Positions 42,665 through 50,929 of a stretch of 64,000 nt of DNA are shown piece after piece. The notes under the pieces are model-generated. The model was not told the DNA's origin. It worked only from the letters and a program-made list of their open reading frames with translations, and searched no databases. The stretch covers positions 248,001 through 312,000 of the forward strand of contig JAFKJK010000009.1 in the NCBI GenBank assembly GCA_017306015.1, given 5' to 3'. Numbering within the stretch: position 1 is the stretch's first letter; each line of letters opens with the position of its first letter. This DNA comes from Propionibacteriaceae bacterium (GTDB lineage: Bacteria; Actinomycetota; Actinomycetes; Propionibacteriales; Propionibacteriaceae). The translations under genes were made by a program, and so were the position numbers.

Positions 42665-43330
42665 CTCCGTCTCCCTTCTGGGGACGTTGCCAGGGTCGGC
42701 GCGTGGTTGGACCGCTCTGACTAACTGCCTTTCACCCTGCCCGCCGCGGGTCCGAACGGCAAGCTCGAGGGGGCTCGAATGGGGCAGAGTGCGTAGGTGG
42801 GACGCGCCGGGGACGGCGTTGTTGGAGTCAGAGCGGCCACCGCGGACGGTGCCGGCGCACCTGCGGCGGGCACGCCTGGAGCCGAGGGCCGCACAGTGCC
42901 GAACGCCGGCCGGTGAGCCTGGATTCGGGTGTTTCCGCCGTTCCTGTCGTTCTGAGGCGCCCGCGGGACCAGCGGTCGAGGCATTCCGCCGTTCCTGCTG
43001 TTATCAGCCCCGCTGACGCCCCGATAACGACAGGAACGGCGGAACGGTCGTCGGCGAGTCCCGGCGGACCCTCCATAACTGCAGGAACGGCCGGATCGAA
43101 CCTCGCGGGCTGCGCAGCAAGGGCAACGACGGGGACGCGGAGCGCGCCAGGCACGCGGCACCGCGCGAGCCACCGATCAGGACTCCGCGCCGGCCGCCAC
43201 GCCGCGCAAGCACCACTCAAGAGCACCCGGAAGGACTTCCCTCGGATCCAGTGCAGCCGTCGCTCAGCCCTTGTGGGCCGTGACGAGATCCGCCAGCGCG
43301 GACTGCTGGACCCCGGCGCAGCAACGTCGC
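42665..43330. repeat. Gene-free interval with palindromic repeat family B
   Basis: This 665-bp gap has no convincing gene. It contains four copies of a roughly 20-bp sequence related to TTCCGCCGTTCCTGTCGTT: two forward (42933-42951, 42984-43005) and two reverse (43023-43044, 43075-43095). The middle pair can fold into a 22-bp stem with two mismatches around a 17-nt loop. The outer pair can form a second, weaker stem around it. Confidence 0.75.
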
Positions 43331-43753
43331 TCAGACCTTGGTGCAGGCCTTGACGAGGTCCGACAGCGCTGCCTGAACCTGGCCGGCGAGATCGGACACC
43401 TGGTCACTGTCGACGCTGGACGGATCCGCCTTGGCCAGCAGCGTGACCAGCTTCTTGCCGGCTTCGGTCGCCTTGTCGAGCGCTGCGCCGACGTCGGCGT
43501 TGCTGACCTTGCTGCGCGCTGAGGACAGGCTGTCCACGAACTCCTGGACGGCCTTGCTCGCGGCCTTCGGGTCGCTGGCAGCGGTACTGAGCGCGGACGT
43601 CAGCTTGCCCGCGGCGTCCTGGACGGTGCCGGAGATGGACGCGCACGCCTGAATCCCGTTCTCGCCCCCGAGCCCGGGAACCATCGAACAGCCTGCTGTG
43701 GTGAGGGCGAGGGCCGCGGCTGCGGCGGCGAGTAGGCGGGCGACGCGATTCAT
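43331..43753 (-). CDS. Small Ala-rich lipoprotein
   Basis: A 140-residue protein with signal peptide MNRVARLLAAAAAALA and lipobox TTAGC (Cys 22). The mature part is largely helical with heptad-like Ala/Leu spacing and one Cys near each end (ACASI and KACTK). I recognise no domain. It is divergent from the CsbD gene over 133 bp. Real by signal peptide, codon use and length; function unknown. Confidence 0.72.
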   Translation of the reverse strand: MNRVARLLAAAAAALALTTAGCSMVPGLGGENGIQACASISGTVQDAAGKLTSALSTAASDPKAASKAVQEFVDSLSSARSKVSNADVGAALDKATEAGKKLVTLLAKADPSSVDSDQVSDLAGQVQAALSDLVKACTKV

Positions 43754-43823
43754 CTCAACTCCCTCGGACCGGCATGGCTGCTGCTCGCAATCTAGCCGCG
43801 CGCGACGCGCCGGAAAAGGCCGG

Positions 43824-43849
43824 GTTTGCGCGCCGCGGTACTCGGGTAA
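43824..43849 (+). promoter_or_regulatory. SigB/F-type promoter of the CsbD gene
   Basis: GTTT (43824-43827), a 16-bp spacer, then GGGTAA (43844-43849) fit the GTTT-N13-17-GGGTAT consensus of SigB/F-group sigma factors. The element is 37 bp before the CsbD ATG, and CsbD genes are classic SigB-regulon members. The matching sigma-factor gene is 1.2 kb away. Confidence 0.65.
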
Positions 43850-43886
43850 CGGCGCGGGAACGCAGGATCAGGCACAGGGAGACGTC

Positions 43887-44108
43887 ATGGGAATCGATGA
43901 CAAGGTCAAGAACGCGGCCGAAGAGGCCAAGGGCAAGGCCGAGGAGGCCTGGGGCAAGGCGACCGGCAACGAGGCGATGGAGGCCCGCGGACGCGCCGAC
44001 CAGCTCGCCGCGGAGGCGAAGAAGGCCACCGAGAAGGCCGCGGACAAGCTCAAAGAGGGCGTCGGCCGGCTCGACGAGACGCTCACCGGGGAGGACGACG
44101 ACGAGTAG
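43887..44108 (+). CDS. CsbD-family stress-response protein
   Basis: A 73-residue, very hydrophilic protein rich in Lys, Glu and Ala: IDDKVKNAAEEAKGKAEEAW followed by GKATGNEAMEARG, the CsbD signature. It is predicted to be helical or intrinsically disordered. Such proteins accumulate in general stress; their molecular role is not settled. AGGGAGACG precedes the ATG. The stop is followed within 1 bp by family C repeats. Confidence 0.87.
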   Translation: MGIDDKVKNAAEEAKGKAEEAWGKATGNEAMEARGRADQLAAEAKKATEKAADKLKEGVGRLDETLTGEDDDE

Positions 44109-44219
44109 GCGGGACGAGACCCACTCGATCAGCCGCGCCACGGGTGATGCGGGACGAGACCCACTCGATCAGCCGCACCGCGGGGGTGATGCGGGACGAG
44201 ACCCACTTCAATTGGCCGC
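44109..44219. repeat. Three tandem copies of repeat family C
   Basis: GCGGGACGAGACCCACT followed by CGATCAGCCGC at 44109, 44149 and (changed to TCAATTGGCCGC) 44191, with 40- and 42-bp periods. The array fills the gap between the convergent CsbD and ACT-domain genes. The stop codon of the ACT gene (44208-44210) lies inside the third copy. Confidence 0.85.
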
Positions 44220-44723
44220 ACCGAGCGTGATGTCGACGAGGATCTCGGCCGCGAGCCGTTCGAGATCCGCCCGCAGCGCCGAGACGTCGGCGGACGGCGG
44301 CACCCGGGCGACGACCTCGGCCTCGAACAGGCGCCCGCCGCCCATCGGCGCGTCCACCGTGTGGGTGTCGAGAGTCTCGATGTTCAGCCCGTGACGAGCC
44401 AGGACGGCGGAGACCTCACGCACGATCCCGGGACGGTCGTTGCCGACGAGATTGGCGCGCAGTTCCGGCCAGGCGACCCCGGGCTCGGTGGTTCCCGGCC
44501 GGGCGACGACCTTCAGCAGCCCGTCCAGCTCACCGAGGGACGCCGTGAGTTCCGCGACCCGTTCGTCCGGAACCGAGACCTCGACCACACCCGCGAACAT
44601 GCCGGCCAACTCGGCGAGCTGGCTGCGTTCCCAGTTCCCGCCATGCGCGGTGATGACGTCGGCCGTCGCCGCGACGAGTCCGGCGCGGTCGTCCCCGATC
44701 AGGGTGAGTACCAGATGAGCCAC
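44208..44723 (-). CDS. GcvR-like protein with two ACT domains
   Basis: A 171-residue cytoplasmic protein with ACT domains at about residues 3-75 (LVLTLIGDDRAGLVAATADVI) and 87-165 (NLVGNDRPGIVREVSAVLAR). Two-ACT proteins of this length belong to the GcvR group, which sense amino acids, classically glycine. A role in amino-acid-responsive regulation is likely; the partner is unknown. TAGCAT lies 13 nt before the ATG. The last codons are inside a repeat. Confidence 0.85.
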   Translation of the reverse strand: MAHLVLTLIGDDRAGLVAATADVITAHGGNWERSQLAELAGMFAGVVEVSVPDERVAELTASLGELDGLLKVVARPGTTEPGVAWPELRANLVGNDRPGIVREVSAVLARHGLNIETLDTHTVDAPMGGGRLFEAEVVARVPPSADVSALRADLERLAAEILVDITLGAAN

Positions 44724-44818
44724 AGCCGCATGCTAGGCGAGCGGAATTGCGATGTCGATGGCACCACCGGGCCGAACTGGCGGGTTCTGGAGCATCCACT
44801 GCGCGATTCCGCTCACCG

Positions 44819-45505
44819 TCAGGGCTGATCGTCGGTCCATGCGGCGGTCACCGAGGCGGTCAGGTCGGAGAGCGAGCCCTCGGCCGCTCCGACGATCCGC
44901 TCCACAGCCTCGAACCAGGCCTCGAACGCCGCCCTGACCCGGACATCGTCCCGAGCGCCACCGGCCAGCACCTGGGCGATCTCGTCGCCGACCGACAGCG
45001 TCAGGCCCATGATGATCCGGGCGGCCTGCGCGGGGTGGCGGATCGCGAGGGAGCCTTCCTCGACGCCTTGGCGCAGGATCGGCTCGATGACCGTTGGACT
45101 CGTCACGTCCGTCATCCCGGTGACGAGCTTCTGCCTCACCAGCGCGTTGTGGTCGCTGAACCAGGCCGTGGAGACCGCCTCGACGGCGCCCCGGTTCTCG
45201 GTCTTGACGCTGGTCGACGCCTCGATGTAGCGGCGGAGCTTCTCGAGCGCCGACATCGTCGGATCCTGGACGAGCGGCAGCATCGACGCGACCGCCTGCG
45301 TGCTCATCCGGTCGACGAGCGCCTCCAGCACCGCCTGCTTGGAGCCGAAGTAGTGGTAGAAGGCGCCCTTGGAGATGGCCAGGTCGTCGAGGATGTCCTG
45401 GACGGTCATCTGCTCGTAGCCTCGGGAATGGATCATCCGGAGGGCCGCGTCGAGGATCTGCTCGCGCTTGGCCCGGTACTCCTCGGGCTTGACGCTGCGG
45501 GCCAT
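44819..45505 (-). CDS. TetR/AcrR family transcriptional regulator
   Basis: A 228-residue repressor. The helix-turn-helix covers about residues 10-58 (KREQILDAALRMIHSRGYEQ, VQDILDDLAISKGAFYHYF). The C-terminal ligand domain is not recognisable further. It lies 4 bp after the small membrane-protein gene in the same direction and probably controls it through the operator at 45971-45987. TAGCCT at 45512-45517, inside the end of the preceding gene and 6 nt before this ATG, may give a separate leaderless transcript. Confidence 0.9.
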   Translation of the reverse strand: MARSVKPEEYRAKREQILDAALRMIHSRGYEQMTVQDILDDLAISKGAFYHYFGSKQAVLEALVDRMSTQAVASMLPLVQDPTMSALEKLRRYIEASTSVKTENRGAVEAVSTAWFSDHNALVRQKLVTGMTDVTSPTVIEPILRQGVEEGSLAIRHPAQAARIIMGLTLSVGDEIAQVLAGGARDDVRVRAAFEAWFEAVERIVGAAEGSLSDLTASVTAAWTDDQP

Positions 45506-45509
45506 CTGC

Positions 45510-45956
45510 TCAGGCTAGTCCGACGAGCATCAGGACCACCGACGCCAGCGTGACCCAGGCCCGGAGCCGGTTGGCGGTGCCGAGCTTGCGGCGCTGCTCG
45601 GTGAGCGCGGCCACGTCGGTGTCGGCCAACCCGGCGACCGTGCGGTAGAGCGGGGTGTTGAGGAGCTTCGAGGCAACCGCGCCGGCCAGCCAGACGATGA
45701 TGCCCGCGACGAACCAGAGGTTGCCGAACCCGAAGAAGATGAAGTACGGGATGCAGGCGAGCGTGGTCAGCAGCGAGCCGGCCAGTGTGGTCGGTGAGCG
45801 CATGGCGTGGTGCTCCAGCCGGCCCAGGAACCACCGGAACCGGTCGGGCTCCAGCTCGACCATCAGCTTCTGGACCACCTCGGCGATGAACAGCAACAGC
45901 CCTGCCTCCACCGCTGTGACCACGGTGATCAGGATCTCGGCGAACTCGCGACTCAC
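45510..45956 (-). CDS. Four-helix membrane protein (DUF1772-like)
   Basis: A 148-residue protein with predicted helices at about 8-28, 55-75, 78-98 and 128-147. The conserved-looking NTPLYRTV near residue 100 and the overall layout resemble DUF1772 proteins, but I am not certain of the family. It is the first gene of a pair with the TetR regulator. Regulation by that TetR through the upstream palindrome is likely. Confidence 0.7.
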   Translation of the reverse strand: MSREFAEILITVVTAVEAGLLLFIAEVVQKLMVELEPDRFRWFLGRLEHHAMRSPTTLAGSLLTTLACIPYFIFFGFGNLWFVAGIIVWLAGAVASKLLNTPLYRTVAGLADTDVAALTEQRRKLGTANRLRAWVTLASVVLMLVGLA

Positions 45957-45970
45957 GGCAACTCCTTCAT

Positions 45971-45987
45971 AAACCGACCGCCGGTCT
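45971..45987. promoter_or_regulatory. TetR-type operator upstream of the membrane-protein/TetR pair
   Basis: AAACCG-ACCGC-CGGTCT: arms match at 5 of 6 positions and the pattern resembles common TetR operators (AGACCG...CGGTCT). It lies 14 bp before the ATG at 45956, with AT-rich sequence (TAATAAAG) beside it that may include the promoter. Confidence 0.6.
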
Positions 45988-46086
45988 AATAAAGACTAGG
46001 CGCGATTCTCCGAGGGCGCAAGTGGCTTCGGCCTCCCCGATCCCGGTCAGCTTCCCGGACGCGGCCCGCCGGGACGCACCGACGCG

Positions 46087-48450
46087 TCAGCCGGCCCGCT
46101 CCCTGGTCACCCGGCCGAGGTCGATGCGTCCGATGCCGCGCAGGGCCGGCCGCTGGCTGAGCACGCCGACCGCCAGGATCACCACCGCGGTGACGACGAA
46201 GGTCGTCGGACGGACCTGCAGGTTGAACTGGAACAGGTCGGACGAGAACGAGCCCATCACCGCCGCGGCGGCAAGGTAGCCGAGCACCAGTCCCGGCACC
46301 AGCCCGATCACGATCAGCAGCACGTTCTCGCTCGTGACCAGCCGCGACACCGTGGCCCGAGCCATGCCCAGGGTGCGCAGGGACGCCAGTTCGACCGACC
46401 GCTCGGCGACGTTGGTGGTCATGGTGACGAAGATCAGGGCGAACGCGAGCGCGGCACCCAGCGCCAGCATCACGCCGACGAAGGCGTAGAAGAGTCCCAT
46501 GAAGTTCTGGGCGAGCAGGTAGAACTCCCGGCTGTCCAGGGCCACCGCGACGCCGTCGACGGCCGTCAGCCGGTTGATCACGGCGGCGCGATCCGCTCCC
46601 GGCGCGAACCGGACGAGGGCGATGTCGACGGCCGGCTGGCTTCCGGTCTGCCCCGAGAGCCCCGCCACCGTGGACAGGGACGCGTAGCCGAACGCGCCCA
46701 GCGGCTCGTCCGCGAACCCGGCGACCCTCAGGGAGGCGGTGTGCCCGTCGCCCGCATCCGCCTGGACGGTGTCGCCGACCGCGATGTCCAAGGTGGTGCG
46801 CAACGGGGTGGCCAGCAGCACGCCGCCGCTTGCCGGCAGGGTCAGCCGGGCACCGTCCGGGCCGAGGAAGGTGTGCATGCTCGTGTCGGGACGCAGCCCG
46901 GTCAGCGTGGTCGCGTAGCGATGCGTCCCGTGGACAAAGGTCACCGGGACGTCGGCCTGGGGTTCGACGGCGGCCACCCCCGGCACCTTCAGCCGGTCGA
47001 GTTCGCTGGCCGGCAGCGGCTGGGTCAGCTGGACCGTTGCGTCCTGGTGCTGGACGGTGACGAACTGCCGGTCGAGCAGGATCTGGACGGTGTCGATCAT
47101 GCCCCAGGAGACCAGCACCAGGGTGGCGGCCAGCGCGACGCCGACGATGGTGGAGACCGAGCGGCGCGGATTGCGTCCCAGACCGCGGAGTGCGGCCCGC
47201 CAGCGCACCGGCAGCCGGCGCAGCGGCGGCACCACATGCTCCACCCAGCTCAGGTGGCCCCGGCCGATCGGGACGTCGCCGCGCATGGCCTCCGCCGGGT
47301 CGATCCGGGCCGCCCTCCGCGCCGGGAACCAGGCGGCGATTCCGCCGGCGACCGGGCCCATCAGCATCCCGGCCACGACGGTGAGCGGACGCACCTCCAC
47401 GACCGTCACCGGCACGGAGATGGTCGCGGTGTAGAGCCGGGTGATGCCGGCGGCGGCGAGGGCACCGGAAGCGGCGCCCAGGACCGACCCGATCGCGCCG
47501 GTCACCAGCCCGAACGCGACGTAGTGCCGGCGGATCGAGGCGCGGGAGAAGCCGTTGGCGCGGAGCAGGCCGATCCGGCCGCGCTGCTGGGCGACCAGGC
47601 GTCCCAGCAGGACGGCGACCCCCAGCCCGGCGGCCACCAGGAACAGCACGGGGAAGGCGATCGACATCTCGCCGAAGCCGTTGAGGTCCTCGCTGAGGAT
47701 GGCCTCCGACGGCTGTTCGGCCAGCGTCTGGGTCGAGGTGGCGCCCAGGCTGAGCGCGAGCGTCCGCAGCCGGCTGTCGGCATCGGCGGGCGCGTCCTTG
47801 GTGTGGACGAACAGGGCCTGCTGCTGGACCTGGCCGGGGTCGAGCTCGGCGACGACGGCCTGGTTGGCGAACAGCACTCCCCACTGGTCGAACGGGACGA
47901 GGACCTCCTGGCGGCTGCGGGCGGGCCACAGGTACTCCGGCGAGGCGACGACGCCGGCCACCCGAAGGGTCGTCCAGCCGCGGGTGGTGAGCACGTCCAC
48001 GCTGTCGCCCGGCCGGAGGCCGACGGCGCCGGCGAGGTGCTGTTCGACGAGCACCTGGTCGGTCCTGGACGGGTCGAGGTTGGTCCCGGACAAGACCAGC
48101 ACCTTGTTCACGGCGGGGCTCCCGTCGGCGGGGAGGCCGACGATCCGCGCGGCCTGCCGGTGGTCGCCGATCCGCAGGGCGGTCTCGCCCACCTTCCGGG
48201 TGGTGGACGCGGCCACGCCGGGCAAAGCGGCGCCCTCGGCCGCGATCTGGTCGACGTTCCCGCCGGTGGCGACCAGGTCGGCCATGGCGAGCCGGTCGTA
48301 CAGGCCGCGATACGACGCGGTGAGGTTCGCGAACGCGTCGTAGGACGCGCCGAAGGTGGCCACCCCGAGCAGGACGGTGACGATCAGGGCCACGAACTGG
48401 CCGGCATGCGCCCGGGCGTCCCGCCACAGGGTGCGGCGCAGGATCCTCAC
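46087..48450 (-). CDS. FtsX-like ABC transporter permease
   Basis: A 787-residue membrane protein with an N-terminal helix (about 18-38), a large extracytoplasmic domain, a first FtsX bundle (about 270-390), a short cytoplasmic segment with AALRGLGRNPRRS, a second extracytoplasmic domain and a final bundle from about 655. The two FtsX halves carry GRIGLLRANGFS and RSVELASLRTLGMA. It works with the ATPase encoded next to it, whose stop overlaps this start. Substrate unknown; efflux or envelope remodelling is typical. Confidence 0.9.
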   Translation of the reverse strand: MRILRRTLWRDARAHAGQFVALIVTVLLGVATFGASYDAFANLTASYRGLYDRLAMADLVATGGNVDQIAAEGAALPGVAASTTRKVGETALRIGDHRQAARIVGLPADGSPAVNKVLVLSGTNLDPSRTDQVLVEQHLAGAVGLRPGDSVDVLTTRGWTTLRVAGVVASPEYLWPARSRQEVLVPFDQWGVLFANQAVVAELDPGQVQQQALFVHTKDAPADADSRLRTLALSLGATSTQTLAEQPSEAILSEDLNGFGEMSIAFPVLFLVAAGLGVAVLLGRLVAQQRGRIGLLRANGFSRASIRRHYVAFGLVTGAIGSVLGAASGALAAAGITRLYTATISVPVTVVEVRPLTVVAGMLMGPVAGGIAAWFPARRAARIDPAEAMRGDVPIGRGHLSWVEHVVPPLRRLPVRWRAALRGLGRNPRRSVSTIVGVALAATLVLVSWGMIDTVQILLDRQFVTVQHQDATVQLTQPLPASELDRLKVPGVAAVEPQADVPVTFVHGTHRYATTLTGLRPDTSMHTFLGPDGARLTLPASGGVLLATPLRTTLDIAVGDTVQADAGDGHTASLRVAGFADEPLGAFGYASLSTVAGLSGQTGSQPAVDIALVRFAPGADRAAVINRLTAVDGVAVALDSREFYLLAQNFMGLFYAFVGVMLALGAALAFALIFVTMTTNVAERSVELASLRTLGMARATVSRLVTSENVLLIVIGLVPGLVLGYLAAAAVMGSFSSDLFQFNLQVRPTTFVVTAVVILAVGVLSQRPALRGIGRIDLGRVTRERAG

Positions 48451-49193
48451 CAGTGCACCGCCTCTGCCGGAACCGGGTCGGTGACCAGGTCGTCGCCGAC
48501 CAGGCGTCCCGAGCCCAGCCGCAGCACCCGGTCGGCCATGGCGGCGATCGCGGAGTTGTGGGTGACCAGCAGGACGGTGCGTTCGCCGTCGCGGCAGGCG
48601 CGGTGCAGGGCCGCGAGCACCTGCCGTCCGGTGTCGAGGTCGAGGGAGCCGGTCGGTTCGTCGGCGAGCAGCAGCGGCGGGTTCTTCACCAGCGCCCGGG
48701 CGATGGCGACCCGCTGCTGCTCGCCGCCGGACAGGGCGGACGGGAAGTGGTCGGCCCGCTCGCCCAGCCCGACCGCGTCCAGGGCTGCCCGAGCCTGCTC
48801 CTCGGGCGCGCCGACGAGTTCGGCGACCAGCGCGACGTTCTCCAGCGCGGTGAGCGTCGGGATGAGGTTGAAGAACTGGAACACGAAGCCGAGCTGGGCG
48901 CGGCGGTACTCGGTCAGGGCCCTGTCGTCGGCCGCGGTCAGGTCGTGGCCGGCGACGACGACCGAACCGGCGGTGGGCGGTTCGATGCCGCCGATCAGGT
49001 TCATCAGCGTGGTCTTTCCCGAGCCGGACGGGCCGAGGACGACCACGAACTGGCCGCGGGGAACGCTCAACTCGATGCCGCGCAGCGCGTCCACCTCGAT
49101 CTCGCCGGAGCCGTAGGACTTGGTCACGCCGTCGAGGCGAACCAGCGGGCTGTCGACCGGGCCGGCAGCGGTGTGGCGAGGCTGGTCGTTCAT
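48447..49193 (-). CDS. ABC transporter ATP-binding protein (MacB/LolD type)
   Basis: A 248-residue ATPase with Walker A GPSGSGKTT (about 54-62), signature LSGGEQQR, and Walker B LLLADEPTGSLD. The start at 49193 is set by GAAGGAGG 4 nt upstream; the frame is open far upstream through the MerR gene, but only by GC bias. The stop overlaps the permease start. Together they form a second FtsX-type exporter controlled by the MerR gene. Confidence 0.92.
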   Translation of the reverse strand: MNDQPRHTAAGPVDSPLVRLDGVTKSYGSGEIEVDALRGIELSVPRGQFVVVLGPSGSGKTTLMNLIGGIEPPTAGSVVVAGHDLTAADDRALTEYRRAQLGFVFQFFNLIPTLTALENVALVAELVGAPEEQARAALDAVGLGERADHFPSALSGGEQQRVAIARALVKNPPLLLADEPTGSLDLDTGRQVLAALHRACRDGERTVLLVTHNSAIAAMADRVLRLGSGRLVGDDLVTDPVPAEAVHW

Positions 49194-49237
49194 CGGACCT
49201 CCTTCAGAAGCCGTGGCGAGTGGGCGCGAAGGGGTGC

Positions 49238-50068
49238 TCATCGCCGGGCCGCCTCGAAGGCCGTGCTGATCCGCGGATCGGCGAGCAGAGCGGCGGTGAA
49301 GAGGTCGAGGAAGCGCTGCTGGGCCGGATGGGGAAAGGCCAGCCGGCCGAGCCGACGGACGGTGGCCCACACGGCTGCGCCGGCCACTCCGCGGGGCAGG
49401 TCGGCGACGAAGCGGGCAACGGCGTCGGCGTGCCGGTCGATCATCGACCGGCTGGTGGCGAGCAGGCGCTCGATGAGGGCGTCCACGTCGGCCTCCGACA
49501 CTTCGGCGAGCGCGGCGAAGTCGTCGAACAGACGGACGGTGTCGGCGTCGTCGGCGGCGTCCAGATCGGTGAGGAGGTCGTCCAGGCTGGACGGCAGGAG
49601 CCCATGGACGGCGAGGAAGACCATCACCGAGCGTTCGGCCTCGACCGCTCGCCGGGCACCTTCGCTGGACATCAGCGCGGCGACCCGGTCGTACAGGTCC
49701 GCCGCCCGCTCGGACAGCGGGGTGAGCCGCCGGCCGAGTTGGGCGGAGTCCAGCAGGCGCACCAGCTCGCCGCGCTGCAGCTCCAGTTGCGCGATCCGGG
49801 CGTCGACGGACGCCAGCGCCTGGCGAAGCTCGTCGGCTGCGTTCCGGGGCGCCGGGGTCCCGGGCTCGGTCAGCACCTCGGCGATCGCCGCGAGCGGCAG
49901 CCCCGACTCGGCCAGCCAGCGGATCCGCAGCAGCCGGGCCAGGTGGAACAGGTCGTACTCGCGGACGCCCGCTCCCGACGGCGGCACCGGCAGCAGGCCC
50001 ACGTGGTGGTAGTAGCGGACGGTCCGGACCGTCGTCTCGGCCAGGTCGGCCAGCTCCTTGACGCGCAT
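49238..50068 (-). CDS. MerR family transcriptional regulator
   Basis: A 276-residue regulator. The MerR helix-turn-helix is VKELADLAETTVRTVRYYHHVGLLP (3-27), followed by a coiled-coil to about residue 115 and a long C-terminal domain resembling TipAS-like ligand domains in position only. It lies 44 bp before the ABC ATPase gene, in one operon. A perfect palindrome between TTGACA and the gene is its likely operator. Confidence 0.9.
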   Translation of the reverse strand: MRVKELADLAETTVRTVRYYHHVGLLPVPPSGAGVREYDLFHLARLLRIRWLAESGLPLAAIAEVLTEPGTPAPRNAADELRQALASVDARIAQLELQRGELVRLLDSAQLGRRLTPLSERAADLYDRVAALMSSEGARRAVEAERSVMVFLAVHGLLPSSLDDLLTDLDAADDADTVRLFDDFAALAEVSEADVDALIERLLATSRSMIDRHADAVARFVADLPRGVAGAAVWATVRRLGRLAFPHPAQQRFLDLFTAALLADPRISTAFEAARR

Positions 50069-50084
50069 GGGTCCAGAGCAGCAT

Positions 50085-50105
50085 GTGACGTTACGTCACT
50101 GTCAA
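50085..50105 (-). promoter_or_regulatory. MerR operator and -35 box
   Basis: GTGACGT-T-ACGTCAC (50085-50099) has perfect 7-bp arms. On the minus strand it directly follows TTGACA (50100-50105), as in MerR-activated promoters where the operator fills the -35/-10 spacer. A clear -10 is not seen. It lies 16 bp upstream of the MerR start, so autoregulation with the ABC operon is likely. Confidence 0.65.
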
Positions 50106-50119
50106 GGGATGTCTCCGAT

Positions 50120-50929
50120 TCAGCGGACGGCGACCGCCAGCACCGCCGCGCCGGGCAGGTGGAGCAGTCCGTCCGAACCGAGGTAGCGCGCGGAGAGCCG
50201 GTCGTAGGCGGACCTCATCGCCAGGAGCACCTCAGGTGTCTGGGCTTCGAACAACTGACCCATGGACGACACCCCACGCGCCGGTCCGCTCCACCAGATC
50301 TCCGCGTCGACAACGTGGACGAACTCGTGCACCCACGCTCGCTCGACGTCCAGTCCCGAGGCCTCGAACAGGCCGGCCAGGCCGTCCGGCGTGCGGGGGA
50401 ACTCGTGCTCGGGAGGCAGCTTGGCCACGGGCGGACGCACTGCGCCGGCCGCGTCGATCACCTCCGTCCACAACGACTGCAACGGCCGAGGCTCGGCCGG
50501 CCAGATCGCGGCTGCCACCCGTCCGCCCGGACGCAGGAGCCCGGCCAGGCAGCGGACGGAGGCGAGCGGTTCGCCGACGTGGTTCAGCACGAAGTTGGCC
50601 GCGATCGCGTCGAACCGCTGCTCCAGCCGGAGGTCGGGGAGTGCCCCCGGCAGCACCGTGGCACCGGGTGCCCGAGCGGCGGCGAGCGCGAGCATGTCCG
50701 GCTCCGGATCGACCGCGACGACCTCGCAGCCGCGGGCCAGGGCGGCGACCGCGACCGCGCCGGCTCCCGTCCCGACATCGAGCAGCACCGTGCCGGGGCG
50801 GAGGCCCAGCGCGTCCAGCATCGGCTCGACGGTGTGCGCACACTGCCCGGCGAAGGTCTCCGCGTACGCCTGCGCCCGTCCGGCCCACTTGTCGCGGATC
50901 AGCTCGTCGAAGCCCGTTTCGTGCCCCAC
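50120..50929 (-). CDS. Class I SAM-dependent methyltransferase
   Basis: A 269-residue cytoplasmic enzyme. The SAM-binding loop is VLLDVGTGAGAVAVAAL (about 48-64), with acidic VAVDPEP next and the post-I motif FDAIAANFVLNHV. The C-terminal 100 residues form the acceptor cap. The acceptor is unknown. The start overlaps the stop of the TetR gene by 1 bp, so the two are co-transcribed. Confidence 0.88.
   Translation of the reverse strand: MGHETGFDELIRDKWAGRAQAYAETFAGQCAHTVEPMLDALGLRPGTVLLDVGTGAGAVAVAALARGCEVVAVDPEPDMLALAAARAPGATVLPGALPDLRLEQRFDAIAANFVLNHVGEPLASVRCLAGLLRPGGRVAAAIWPAEPRPLQSLWTEVIDAAGAVRPPVAKLPPEHEFPRTPDGLAGLFEASGLDVERAWVHEFVHVVDAEIWWSGPARGVSSMGQLFEAQTPEVLLAMRSAYDRLSARYLGSDGLLHLPGAAVLAVAVR

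Noticed and set aside
42721..43173. 150-codon minus-strand frame next to the sigma-factor gene
   Set aside because: Arg/Pro/Cys-rich low-complexity translation, no ribosome site, overlaps the palindromic repeats.
45986..48427. 813-codon alternative minus-strand frame over the second FtsX gene
   Set aside because: Overlaps the real frame with Arg/Pro/Gly-rich sequence and no domain.
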